Position numbers and translations under genes: made by a program. This document shows positions 46,701 to 57,260 of a DNA stretch of 64,000 bases, piece after piece (positions within the stretch are counted from its first letter, which is position 1; every line of letters begins with the position of its first letter). The notes beneath the pieces are model-generated. The model saw nothing but the letters and a program-made list of their open reading frames with translations, was not told where the DNA came from and did no database searches. This DNA is from Bostrychus sinensis (taxonomy: Eukaryota > Chordata > Actinopteri > Gobiiformes > Eleotridae), in the NCBI GenBank assembly GCA_020698575.1, contig CM036253.1:2739273-2803272 (forward strand), read 5' to 3'.

Positions 46701-49700
46701 TGGTTAGTGTTAACCCAGGTTAGCGTACACTGGGTTAGGTTAGCGTACACCGGGTTAGGTTAGCGTACACTGGGTTAGGTTAGCGTACACCGGTTAGGTT
46801 AGCGTACACTGGGTTAGGTTAGGTACACTGGGTTAGGTTAGCGTACACTGGGTTAGTGTAATCCAGGATTAAGCGTACACTGGGTTAGGTTAGCGTACAC
46901 CTGGGTTAGGTTAGCGTACACTGGGTTAGGTAGCGTACACTGGGTTAGGTTAGCGTACACTGGGTTAGTGTAACCCAGGTTAGCGTACACCTGGGTTAGG
47001 TTAGCGTACACTGGGTTAGGTTAGCGTACACGGGTTAGGTTAGCGTACACTGGGTTAGGTTAGCGTACACTGGGTTAGGTAGTACACCGGGTTAGGTTAG
47101 CGTACACTGGGTTAGGTTAGCGTACACTCGGGTTAGGTTAGCGTACACGGGTTAGGTTAGCGTACACTGGGTTAGGTTAGCGTACACTGGGTTAGGTTAG
47201 CGTACACCGGGTTAGGTTAGCGTACACTGGGTTAGTGTAACCCAGGTTAGCGTACACTGGGTTAGGTTAGCGTACACCGGGTTAGGTTAGCGTACACTGG
47301 GTTAGGTTAGCGTACACTGGGTTAGTGTAACCCAGGTTAGCGTACACTGGGTTAGGTTAGCGTACACCGGGTTAGGTTAGCGTACACTGGGTTAGGTTAG
47401 CGTACACTGGGTTAGGTTAGCGTACACTGGGTTAGGTTAGCGTACACCGGGTTAGGTTAGCGTACACTGGGTTAGGTTAGCGTACACTGGGTTAGGTTAG
47501 CGTACACCGGGTTAGGTTAGCGTACACCGGGTTAGGTTAGCGTACACTGGGTTAGGTTAGCGTACACCGGGTTAGGTTAGCGTACACTGGGTTAGGTTAG
47601 CGTACACTGGGTTAGGTTAGCGTACACTGGGTTAGGTTAGCGTACACCGGGTTAGGTTAGCGTACACTGGGTTAGTGTAACCCAGGTTAGCGTACACTGG
47701 GTTAGGTTAGCGTACACCGGGTTAGGTTAGCATACACCGGGTTAGGTTAGCGTACACCGGGTTAGGTTAGCGTACACCGGGTTAGGTTAGCGTACACTGG
47801 GTTAGTGTAACCCAGGTTAGCGTACACTGGGTTAGGTTAGCGTACACCGGGTTAGGTTAGCGTACACTGGGTTAGTGTAACCCAGGTTAGCGTACACTGA
47901 GTTAGGTTAGCGTACACCGGGTTAGGTTAGCGTACACCGGGTTAGGTTAGCGTACACCGGGTTAGGTTAGCGTACACTGGGTTAGTGTAATCCAGGTTAG
48001 CGTACACTGGGTTAGGTTAGCGTACACCGGGTTAGGTTAGCGTACACTGGGTTAGGTTAGCGTACACTGGGTTAGGTTAGCGTACACTGGGTTAGTGTAA
48101 CCCAGGTTAGCGTACACTGGGTTAGGTTAGCGTACACCGGGTTAGGTTAGCGTACACTGGGTTAGGTTGGCGTACACTGGGTTAGGTTAGCGTACACTGG
48201 GTTAGGTTAGCGTACACTGGGTTAGGTTAGCGTACACCGGGTTAGGTTAGCGTACACTGGGTTAGTGTAACCCAGGTTAGCGTACACTGGGTTAGGTTAG
48301 CGTACACCGGGTTAGGTTAGTGTACACTGGGTTAGGTTAGCGTACACTGGGTTAGGTTAGCGTACACTGGGTTAGTGTAACCCAGGTTAGCGTACACTGG
48401 GTTAGGTTAGCGTACACCGGGTTAGGTTAGCATACACTGGGTTAGGTTAGCGTACACTGGGTTAGGTTAGCGTACACTGGGTTAGGTTAGTGTACACTGG
48501 GTTAGGTTAGCGTACACTGGGTTAGGTTAGCGTACACTGGGTTAGGTTAGCGTACACCGGGTTAGGTTAGCGTACACTGGGTTAGTGTAACCCAGGTTAG
48601 CGTACACTGGGTTAGGTTAGCGTACACCGGGTTAGGTTAGTGTACACTGGGTTAGGTTAGTGTACACTGGGTTAGGTTAGCGTAAACTGGGTTAGTGTAA
48701 CCCAGGTTAGCGTACACTGGGTTAGGTTAGCGTACACCGGGTTAGGTTAGCGTACACTGGGTTAGGTTAGCGTACACTGGGTTAGGTTAGCGTACACTGG
48801 GTTAGGTTAGTGTACACTGGGTTAGGTTAGCGTACACTGGGTTAGTGTAACCCAGGTTAGCGTACACTGGGTTAGGTTAGCGTACACCGGGTTAGGTTAG
48901 CGTACACTGGGTTAGGTTAGCGTACACCGGGTTAGGTTAGCGTACACCGGGTTAGGTTAGCGTACACCGGGTTAGGTTAGCGTACACTGGGTTAGTGTAA
49001 TCCAGGTTAGCGTACACTGGGTTAGGTTAGTGTACACCGGGTTAGGTTAGCGTACACTGGGTTAGGTTAGCGTACACTGGGTTAGGTTAGCGTACACTGG
49101 GTTAGTGTAACCCAGGTTAGCGTACACTGGGTTAGGTTAGCGTACACCGGGTTAGGTTAGCGTACACTGGGTTAGGTTAGCGTACACTGGGTTAGGTTAG
49201 CGTACACTGGGTTAGGTTAGCGTACACCGGGTTAGGTTAGCGTACACTGGGTTAGGTTAGCGTACACCGGGTTAGGTTAGCGTACACTGGGTTAGGTTAG
49301 CGTACACTGGGTTAGGTTAGCGTACACCGGGTTAGGTTAGCGTACACTGGGTTAGGTTAGCGTACACTGGGTTAGGTTAGCGTACACTGGGTTAGGTTAG
49401 CGTACACTGGGTTAGGTTAGCGTACACTGGGTTAGGTTAGCGTACACTGGGTTAGGTTAGTGTACACTGGGTTAGGTTAGCGTACACTGGGTTAGTGTAA
49501 CCCAGGTTAGCGTACACTGGGTTAGGTTAGCGTACACTGGGTTAGGTTAGTGTACACTGGGTTAGGTTAGCGTACACTGGGTTAGTGTAACCCAGGTTAG
49601 CGTACACCGAGTTAGGTTAGCGTACACTGGGTTAGTGTAACCCAGGTTAGCGTACACTGGGTTAGGTTAGCGTACACTGGGTTAGGTTAGCGTACACTGG

Positions 49701-50044
49701 GTTAGGTTAGTGTACACTGGGTTAGGTTAGCGTACACTGGGTTAGTGTAACCCAGGTTAGCGTACACCGGGTTAGGTTAGCGTACACTGGGTTAGTGTAA
49801 CCCAGGTTAGCGTACACCGGGTTAGGTTAGCGTACACTGGGTTAGTGTAACCCAGGTTAGCGTACACTGGGTTAGGTTAGCGTACACTGGGTTAGGTTAG
49901 CGTACACTGGGTTAGGTTAGTGTACACTGGGTTAGGTTAGCGTACACTGGGTTAGTGTAACCCAGGTTAGTGTACACTGGGTTAGGTTAGCGTACACCGG
50001 GTTAGGTTAGCGTACACTGGGATAGTGTAACCCAGGTTAGCGTA
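43740..50044. repeat. 20-bp minisatellite with 30-bp palindromic variant
   Basis: The unit is AGGTTAGCGTACACTGGGTT (or ACACCGGGTT) for 6.3 kb. Dozens of units carry a 10-bp insert AGTGTAACCC, creating the palindrome CTGGGTTAGTGTAACCCAG. Blocks recur at kilobase scale: the sub-array at 43801-44000 with its rare GCATACACC unit reappears in identical order at 45361-45560, 1560 bp later, and a related block occurs near 47700. Stretch 46600-47160 is unusually rich in single-base indels. It fills the intron after exon b. Confidence 0.97.
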
Positions 50045-50120
50045 GGAGCAGTAGCTGAACGTGACACAGGTCAGACTCTCCTCTGTGAGGCTGTGACAGG
50101 CTCCTCCCCCTGCGCCGCAG

Positions 50121-50160
50121 GACGGAGAGGTTCTGGAGAGCGTTCACCCTGCTGCCATAA
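50121..50160 (+). pseudogene. possible disrupted exon remnant of the BPI-like gene
   Basis: A strong acceptor (CCTCCCCCTGCGCCGCAG) precedes a phase-0 frame DGEVLESVHPAAITLD that loosely resembles the LLSPAVID region of PLTP. The frame then runs into sequence starting CTGGACTCACACC, which looks like a transposon end, and there is no donor. If real, this exon has been broken by insertion. Low confidence. Confidence 0.2.
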
Positions 50161-50640
50161 CGCTGGACTCACACCAAAAGCGATGAAATCGCTTTCCTAA
50201 GCTCAGTTCGCTCTTCTTGTGTCGCTGCCCCCTTCAGGTCGCTGACGAAAGACGAGGGTTTCTAACAGGACTTTGTGTCTGAAGCGGTTCCTCTCCAGTG
50301 TCTGTATCATGTCTGTGATTGGCTGTTGCTTCAGCGACGTCACTCGTATTTGCATAAAGTTAACTTCAGTTCAGCTCTAAACTATGCTCCAGTCTGCTCG
50401 GCACTCAGCAGGATGTTGGAGATGTGTCGGGTGCAGAGGACGCTTCAGTCCACCTTCAGACTCTGTACCAGATCCTCTTCAACGTGTGCACTTCATTACA
50501 ATTCCTAATAACTCTGTCTACATTTAATTTCACAAAATTACAGATTCAAAGTGTATTTTGTCAGAACCATAGAGCTCTGCCTTGGTTCTTGCTGAACTCT
50601 GATCTTTGTAAGTTTTCCATGGTATGGTTACTTTGTCTTC
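50161..50640. other. intronic stretch, probably a transposon fragment
   Basis: The CTGGACTCACACCAAAAGCG start and AGCGATGAAATCGCT motif look like a DNA-transposon end; the other end is not found. Short frames at 50275-50508 and 50424-50560 have no recognised domain. Confidence 0.35.
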
Positions 50641-50642
50641 AG

Positions 50643-50750
50643 TCTCCTCTAAACGTCCACTTCGAGAGAGAGCCCGCGGTCCACATCAACACAACTGGCC
50701 TGAAGATCGATGCTGTCGTTCTTTTCCAGTTCCTGACAGACATGACCCTG
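50643..50750 (+). CDS. BPI/LBP/PLTP-family lipid-binding protein, internal exon c
   Basis: This exon encodes 36 residues, phase 0 to phase 0, between TTTGTCTTCAG and CTG|GTGAGA. The peptide runs SPLNVHFEREPAVHINTTGL then KIDAVVLFQFLTDMTL. It matches the [28 protein letters not shown] strand pair of BPI-family C-terminal barrels. The piece that normally precedes it (about 15 residues) and about 60 residues that normally follow are not found nearby; the next exon starts only 82 bases on. Confidence 0.72.
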
Positions 50751-50832
50751 GTGAGAGAGATTTTGACAAAATTTTTTATAATTTTCTTGATCCGACTCTA
50801 ACGTGTCTGATTCTAACTTGTCTTTCTGTCAG

Positions 50833-50872
50833 AGACCCACTCTCCGCTTTTCCATTCAGCAAACTCTACACG
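50833..50872 (+). CDS. BPI/LBP/PLTP-family lipid-binding protein, internal exon d
   Basis: This is a 40-nt exon starting in phase 0 after TTTCTGTCAG and ending in phase 1 at CG|GTGAGT. It encodes RPTLRFSIQQTLH plus the first base of a Gly codon. It fits the helix just before the GFPLPxP motif in the family (BPI PILVLPRVNEKLQKG). Its phase matches the next exon at 53547, whose first two bases complete GGT. Confidence 0.6.
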
Positions 50873-50904
50873 GTGAGTACAGACCTTAGACCACAACCCA
50901 TTTT

Positions 50905-51840
50905 TTACATTTGTTTATGTTTTTATTTATTTCAGGGACAGTGCATATTAATAGACATTTCTGTAAATATGCCAGAGTTAGCCAAAAAGCTATTTTTCAT
51001 CTGCAGTCCCTGGACAGATGTAAAAGTCATCCTAAAAACCAGAAGAGTAAAATGACACAACTACAAGAGATTCCATTACAATCAGTAAAAAGTACTGTGC
51101 TAAAATGTTCCAACAGAAACACAACAGACCAACAAACAGACACAACATGAGACAAATGACAAAGACAAAAGCACAAACACACAGGCAGGACGCCAGCAGG
51201 GGGCAGCAGAGCAGGGCTTAGTGTTGTCAATGAAGCATTTTTTTAACTGGATCTTAAATGTATTGTATGTGTTCAGGTTTGTGATTGTAATGGGGCTGAT
51301 ATTCCACTCAGCAGCAGCTCCAACACAAAAAACAGTTTGACCAAATGAAGTCTTTCTGAAGGGAATAATACAGTCCCCTCTCGCTGCACCTCTGGTTCTG
51401 CTGTGCTCAGCTGTCCAGATGTTAATAAACTGGCTAAGTGGAGGGGATGATAGACCATGAATAATCTTGTATAGAAGACATAAATCTGAATACTTGACCA
51501 TGTTTTCCCAGCTAAGTAAGCTGTGTTTTTGCAATATTGGACAATAATGAAAAGTGTTTGTTTCCTGTCCAGAGTTTTTACTGTTCGTTTGTAGAGTGAC
51601 TGCAGAGGTTTTACAGATGTAGCAGTAGCCTGTGACCAAACAACAGTATGTGAGATGGAATGCAGATATATTTCTGCTGTTTGTGTTGACATTTGATGAA
51701 GAGTGTGTCTGTAGTTGCAGAGGATGGATTTAATGCGATGACAAACCCTGTCTCTGTGTGATTTAAATGATAATTATACTCAATTAGAACTCTGAGATAT
51801 TTGTATTCTGGCACATTCTGCAGCTTGTTCACTCACTAAA
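50905..51840 (-). mobile_element. LINE fragment, C-terminal part and 3' end
   Basis: The minus strand encodes YKYL-type RT-tail sequence (about 51800), LYKRTVKTLDRKQTLF, LLSWENMVKYSDLCLLYKII and ARGDCIIPFRKTSFGQTVF in order, with frameshifts between them. The 3' part near 50930-51040 is non-coding. Same family as the fragment at 14590-16060. It lies inside the intron after exon d, starting about 30 bases past its donor. Confidence 0.82.
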
Positions 51841-52162
51841 TCAAAGATGCTTTAGGACAGTGTTTCCAAACTTGGGGGATGGGGACCCTTGAGGGTGCAC
51901 AAGCATTGCAGGGTGCTGAGAATTATTAAATTCATTTCTAAGTTAGAAAGGTAAGTTATTTAAATACTTAGAGGGAATGTTTTCTTTTGTGGTAAATGTA
52001 ACAGGAGTTTTATTTTATTTCCTGAACTTAGTTTGAGTTTAAAGAAAAGGTCGAACCTTGAGGCAGAAATTGTTTTCATTTCTGTTGATGACTGTTCTGA
52101 TCAAAGCTGAGAGCACTGCATCTGAGGCAGGACACAGCAGCTCTGGCTGTGTTCATGAAGCA

Positions 52163-53506
52163 CAGCGGTGAAAGGAAGTACAAATACTTAGTTACTTTAC
52201 TTCAGTACAATTTTTATGTCTTTATTTGTACTTTACTGGAGTAAATTTTACCTGGGGTACTTTTTACTTTTACTACAATTTGGAGCAAGTATCTGTACTT
52301 TTTACTCTTTTTCTACTTTTTACTTTTGCAGTACAAAGTATTTTGAGTTTTGGTTTAAAATCCTGTGTTTTCGTCTCATTGTAGTACACACAGTACTTAA
52401 ATATAACAGATGCAGTAAAGTAGTACACACAGTACTTAAATATAACTGATGCAGTAAAGTAGTACACACAGTACTTAAATATAACTGATGCAGTAAAGTA
52501 GTACACACAGTACTTAAATATAACTGATGCAGTAAAGTAGTACACACAGTACTTAAATATAACTGATGCAGTAAAGTAGTACTCCTTTAGAAACATCAGA
52601 ATAATAAAGAGCTCAGAGCTCAGAGACAGATTCAGTTTCTTCTACTGCAGCAGTTTGTTAATTTCATCTGGAATCAGCAAAATCCCTCACATTTAACTCA
52701 AGTACATTTAAAAGTAAGTACTTTTATACTTTTATGTAGTATAGTGTTTTACTCCACTTCAATTTAACTAGATTTTAAGGCATGTTACATTTAAACTGAG
52801 TGGAACGTTTTGTAGCAGCCAACATAAACAACAATGATACTGAATAAGCATATATCCAACCAATATTAAACATGATGATTTCAACAGTTTACACAAAATA
52901 CAGTTATGACATTTTCCTGTAAAGCAACAAGAAATCAGTTTCTTGAATAGAAGATAGTGGCTGCAGTCTGTCCTGGCCACTAGGTGGCAGTATTGCTCCA
53001 CGTTTCAAGTTCTCCTGGAATTCATAAAAGGTCCGTTTGAGGTTAGCTGTGGTGACGAGTCCCTTATCACACATCTGTTAGAAATGAAGTTTATGGCAGA
53101 TTTGTGACTTTTAAGGCAATAAAAGTTGTCATGAGGTGTAGCAGAAAGCAGATAACCATTCTTATTCATTGTCTTTGGGTCCTCTTTGGAAAGTCCAGTC
53201 ATAAAACAAGAGTTCAGTACTTGGTCAGTTTCAGAAGGACGTAGTGTTGTTTATGAGGTCTTTAGGTCAACCCTGAGCTGTCATGAGGAGCTTATGGAAG
53301 GGTTAGGGACCTTTGTTTCTGTCCGTGGTGAGAAAAGACTCAAACTTCTCGGCTCCAAGCAGAAATACCTTTGAGTTAGAATATCAGCAGCGGTGCAATA
53401 TTCCTACAGTAGAGATTTGAAGGTGATACCTTTACTTGTGTAAAGATTTGCTTCTGTATCTGTACTTTGACTTAAGTAAAGACCTGGAGCAGTTCTTCCA
53501 GCGCTG
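52163..53506. mobile_element. hAT-like AAGTAC-family element inserted near a splice acceptor
   Basis: Left end CAGCGGTGAAAGGAAGTACA and right end AGTTCTTCCAGCGCTG are inverted relatives with sub-terminal AAGTA motifs. Flanks ATGAAGCA (52155-52162) and ATGAAGCT (53507-53514) agree at seven of eight bases, a hAT-size duplication. The interior holds a 39-bp tandem repeat and non-coding sequence. The right end is 40 bases before the exon at 53547. Confidence 0.78.
52381..52580. repeat. 39-bp tandem repeat, five copies
   Basis: The unit begins GTAGTACACACAGTACTTAA and continues ATATAACTGATGCAGTAAA. Copies are almost identical; the first has ACAGAT. The 13-codon period gives a minus-strand frame of repeated FTASVIFKYCVYY, not a gene. 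Confidence 0.95.
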
Positions 53507-53546
53507 ATGAAGCTCATGTCCTGTGTGTCCTGTGTGTTTGGGGCAG

Positions 53547-53623
53547 GTCTGTTTAATGGAGGCTTTACCATTGCGGTTCCTGGAGGACTGATCCTCAGGG
53601 ACATCTCCACTCAGTATCACGAG
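53547..53623 (+). CDS. BPI/LBP/PLTP-family lipid-binding protein, penultimate exon
   Basis: This is a 77-nt exon starting in phase 1 after GTTTGGGGCAG and ending in phase 0 at GAG|GTGAGT. It encodes LFNGGFTIAVPGGLILRDIS then TQYHE. It matches the family's GFPLPxPxxVxLxxxxLxxH motif (BPI [43 protein letters not shown]). The open frame and phase match to exon d support splicing. Confidence 0.88.
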
Positions 53624-53639
53624 GTGAGTCTCTGCACTG

Positions 53640-53702
53640 ATGTGGACATGCTAACGTGGACATGCTAACGTGGACATGCTAATGTGGACATGCTAACGTG
53701 TC
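53640..53702. repeat. 14-bp GTGGACATGCTAAC tandem repeat in the last intron
   Basis: Four to five copies starting just after the donor of the penultimate exon. Confidence 0.9.
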
Positions 53703-53804
53703 TGGGCTGAGCAAACCTGGGTGACATGAACTGAGCTGGGGCCACTGTGAGGACCAGGACCAGGACCCCGGTCTGTCTCTGAACTCTGTCCCTCTCTGTT
53801 TCAG

Positions 53805-53852
53805 GGTTACCTCATGGTCAGCGCTGACCTGCAGACCCAGGAGCAGCTGTAA
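53805..53852 (+). CDS. BPI/LBP/PLTP-family lipid-binding protein, terminal exon with stop
   Basis: After CTCTGTTTCAG the exon encodes GYLMVSADLQTQEQL and TAA. It is the family's final beta strand (BPI NFLLFGADV, PLTP GFLTIGADL) followed by a short tail, so the protein ends where the family normally ends. Joined with the upstream exons the frame is open throughout, giving 209 codons without, or 216 with, the weak 21-nt exon. The corresponding region of BPI is around 300 residues, so internal segments are missing here. Confidence 0.88.
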   Translation, partial: GYLMVSADLQTQEQL

Positions 53853-53876
53853 GAACAACGCTGTCCACTGAGTCTG

Positions 53877-53882
53877 AATAAA
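53877..53882 (+). terminator. polyadenylation signal AATAAA of the BPI-like gene
   Basis: AATAAA lies 24 bases after the stop, with a GT-rich stretch (GGATGTGTTGTGTTTGTTGG) about 20 bases further on, the expected downstream element. This implies a very short 3' UTR. Confidence 0.8.
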
Positions 53883-54049
53883 GCTGCTTCATTAACCCTT
53901 TATTGGATGTGTTGTGTTTGTTGGAGACGGTTGGACACGGAGGCAGACGTTAGGGGCTCAGGCATTTGAACCCAGGCTTCTGCGTCCAGCAGAGCTTCAC
54001 ATGAACACTCAGTCTCACTCACCACTTCATCTGCTTACATTGTTTTTTT

Positions 54050-54540
54050 GTGCGTTTTTTTTTTTTTTGTAATGTACATTTTATTAAACTTTTCCTTCTT
54101 TTTTGCAAAACATCAGAACACATACAAAAATTACAAACACAATGTCCAAACATCAAACACCACAGCAGCCGTTATTAAACCTTTTCATACCACTGTGCTA
54201 CAGACAGCCAGTCAGTAAATGCACAGCAGGAAAACTCGTATTGATGAAGCTTATTCAAGAGATTATAAGTAACTTTCTCATAAGATGCCAATTTACCCAT
54301 GGTAGTTAGCCACTCCTCACAGGGAGGAGGGCGCTTCTTCATCCAGAGTCTCAAAAGAATCCGTTTAGCTGCGGTAAAAGCCAAAATAATCCATCTCTTT
54401 TCAAAGGAGGAGAAGTGAGAGTCTGGAAGTTCTGTAGTCGAGCCCAAAGCAGACCGTTTGGGTGAGATGTTTGTTTGCAACGACGTAAATAATCTCCACC
54501 CGTCCTGAAGTCCGGGACAGCTCCAAACTATGTATGTTAT
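54050..54540 (-). mobile_element. 5'-truncated L1-clade LINE end
   Basis: The minus-strand frame contains ILAFTAAKRILLRLWMKKRP then PPCEEWLTTMGKLASYEKVTY, the C-terminal region of fish L1/Tx1-type ORF2, preceded by an IVWSCPGLQDGWRLF-like zinc-knuckle-area remnant. A T-run at 54056-54069 is the poly-A tail in this orientation. Confidence 0.8.
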
Positions 54541-54544
54541 GTTC

Positions 54545-55495
54545 CATGTCTGTGTCCTGTTTTCTGTGTTTGTTTCCCTTGTGTTTTATTTTGTAGTCTT
54601 GCTTTGTCCTCTTTTTTTTCTGATTTACTGCCTGCCTTTTGTGTTTCCCGCCTGTGTGATTGCCTGCCCCACCTTAATGTGTTTCACCTGTGCCTCATCC
54701 CTGTGTGGATTTAAGCCGTGTCCTCCCCTGTTTGTTGTTGTTTCATTGTCATGTTATGTGGAGTCCTATGTCTCGTCCTTGCAGAGACGAGGACGAGACA
54801 AGTTTCCCAGTTCTTGTGTAAGTTTTTGTTTCTGTTTGCTCGGCCTTAGTTTTTTTGGATTCTGGACTCTTTTAGTTTTGTTCTTGTTTTTTATTTTTTT
54901 TATTTAGTTTATTAAAGTCTCATTTTGCAGTTCTGCAGTTCCTCCCTCCGTGACAGAATGAACCAACCAGACCTGGACCCAGCAGACTGCATTGTGGGGA
55001 CCCCACTGCTTTTTTTTGTTAAATTGTGGGGCCAAGGACCGTCCCCGGTGGCTGCCTTGCAACAGGCCCAGGAGCAGGTCTGTTTGCTGGCAGCCGCTAC
55101 AGGAGCATATGGGGGTAGACGTGGGGCTAATGCTCGCCGCCGGACATGGCTCTTCGTCTTGGGCAGTCTCCGCCCGTTCCTCAACTGGGGCCGCCGCCGC
55201 CAGTTCCTGCTCCTCGACTGGGGTCGCCGAAGACGCCGCTGCCGGAGTCTCCAGTGTCTCCTGACCTTCCTCCGGGGCCCACGCCGCCGCCAGAGCCGCC
55301 TGACCTTTCTCCGGGGTCGTGTTTTGACCCCAGACGTCCACATTTTGCCCCCTGGACACTCGTTTTGACTCTTGACTGTCTCTGGTTTTTTGGGATTCTG
55401 GACCCTTTTAGGTTTGTTCTTTTTTTTTTTTTTATATGGAGTTTTATTTAGTTTATTAAAGTCTAATTTTGCCGTTCTGCCTTTTTTTGGGTCCT
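54545..55495 (+). mobile_element. LTR-retroelement remnant (gypsy-like, non-autonomous)
   Basis: The right part of an LTR-like block (TTTTTGGATTCTGGACTC, TTTATTTAGTTTATTAAAGTC, ending near 54940) recurs at 55390-55480. Between them is a short internal region beginning near ACCTGGACCCAGCAGAC, like a primer-site/gag start, then a GC-rich segment whose frames are Pro-rich or Arg-rich. No protease, RT or integrase is present. Confidence 0.55.
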
Positions 55496-55538
55496 TTTTT
55501 CCCCCCTTGTTCCTCCCTTCATGACAATGTGACAGATT

Positions 55539-55700
55539 GCTGCACCTTGCTCAGCTCCAGCAGGGATCTGTGGGTGTGTTTGTTTTGTTTAACTACTTTA
55601 AACCTGACTTTCTGCTGCCATGTTTATAAATCTCCATCATTTAAAACCTTTAGTAAATCAGAGACAAAATTAAGCTCTTTAGGGGGTACTAACTAAAAAA
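55539..55700 (+). repeat. about 160-bp direct repeat, copy 1
   Basis: The block starting GCACCTTGCTCAGCTCCAGC and ending GGGGGTACTAACTAAAAAAA is repeated with few changes at 57261-57425, 1.7 kb downstream. Confidence 0.9.
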
Positions 55701-56920
55701 AATAGAAAAAATAAATAAAATACAGCAAAAGCAAAAATATACTGATTTTCTGAGTCTAAAATTTTTTTTTCTTTTTATGATGATAAATTGCTGTTTTAAA
55801 AAGATATCCTTTCAGTGGTAATTTTCCAAAATTGTAAAAACAACAGATCATTGTCTTGAAACACAACAACATGAACATGAAACAGCATTTTAACATCTAA
55901 ACTATGGCTAGTGAGAAACCTAAATGACTAGTAACCTTTAACGAACATGAGCCCTGACTACTGCTCTGTACCGCGGGGCTCCAGAGGGCCCCTGACCCAG
56001 GATTCTGTCATTTCCTGATGTGTTTCCTTCCAAAAGAATGAATGTAAATTAAACTTCTCACACTCTCAAGAACTGATGAATGGTGCGTTCCTTTTTCCAT
56101 TCCTCACAAACCTTTAGTGCACTATTATACGGTTCTTTACGGTAACTGTGCTGCCGCTGCCGAGGGAGAGCGGACACTGCTTTTAACACGTTTAGAAGCA
56201 ATCTACACAACGTTTTGTCTAATTAAAACAAATACATATATTATAAAAGACTACTGATTAATCTGGGGAGGGTTTGAGGTGGAATTAAAATCCAAGCCCA
56301 AGAAAAAGCAGCAGCAGTGTGTACTAAGTCCTTCTACCACCAGTAGCCTACAGAGGTGTGGACTCGACTCACTAATTTGATCACTTTAGACTGGACTTGG
56401 ACTCAAACACCAGTGACTTGGGACTTGACTCAGATTTGAGCCCTGTGACTTGAGAAGACTCATGGTTTGCAAAGAAATAAAAGTATGATTTCTGATAAGT
56501 GTGCGAGAAACAATGAGCCTCATTAACCTCCTGGGGCAGTAATGAGCGCTCTCTCTCTGCGCATGTTACCGCAGTCGTTCTCAGTGAGTGATGCTGTGCT
56601 CATTTGCAGATGACTCTCCTGGTGTTAATCATGGTGAAGCAGTTAGATCGTCCACCTTTGCCTCCTGCGGTGATCCGTTCAGTTTGATAAATATCTTAGA
56701 GTTTGTAGCCCACTCAGACCCAACACATGTTCAAATATAAATGAACTCATATAAAATAACACAGACGAGTGTATTGTGCAAATAAAATGTGTCCTGTTGA
56801 GTTCAGTACATGTTACATTCTCCCATTTAATAACTAAAGTAGCACACAGTGTTTCTGGAACTATCTTTGTTAAAACATCCACAGACTGACTACAGCTTAA
56901 ATGAAGTCAATCTGATAAAA
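55701..56920. other. intergenic stretch
   Basis: No coding frame of note; a 67-codon minus-strand frame at 56679-56882 has no recognised domain. Confidence 0.5.
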
Positions 56921-56924
56921 ACAG

Positions 56925-56995
56925 GACATTTTCATTAAATATCACTGCTAACATTTCTGTATTCAAATGTCCACTTTATCACAAATCCTCCATGT
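56925..56995 (+). repeat. 71-bp inverted repeat, left arm
   Basis: From GACATTTTCATTAAATATCA to CACAAATCCTCCATGT, this is an exact reverse complement of 61539-61609. Homology stops abruptly on both sides. Confidence 0.95.
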
Positions 56996-57161
56996 TATGT
57001 TATGTTATGTTATTTTTTATTTTGAACATGCAGATAAAACATAAATAGACAATAAAGACAATAATTACAAAAACAATCTGATGCAGACAGTCTTTCCAGA
57101 AAACATAAGGCACCTAAAGAAAACACTGTAGATTAATACGTATTATTACATATGTTATTAG

Positions 57162-57163
<2 letters not shown>

Positions 57164-57231
<68 letters not shown>
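57164..57231. repeat. AT dinucleotide microsatellite
   Basis: An uninterrupted run of TA/AT followed by a T-run. Confidence 0.97.
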
Positions 57232-57240
<9 letters not shown>

Positions 57241-57260
57241 TTATTCATCCATATTCATTC

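Noticed and set aside
31841..50044. CRISPR array
   Set aside because: The repeats are contiguous with no unique spacers and lie in a eukaryotic spliced gene.
43740..50044. Interstitial telomere
   Set aside because: The unit is 20 bp and contains GGGTTAGGTTAG only as a part; no run of TTAGGG is present.
53005..53374. Frames of 62-65 codons just before the penultimate BPI-like exon as missing exons
   Set aside because: They lie inside the hAT-like element and do not resemble the family.
54912..55451. Pro-rich and Arg-rich frames of 90-151 codons on both strands
   Set aside because: Overlapping frames in a GC-rich interior of an LTR-element remnant, with no recognisable gag or pol motif.
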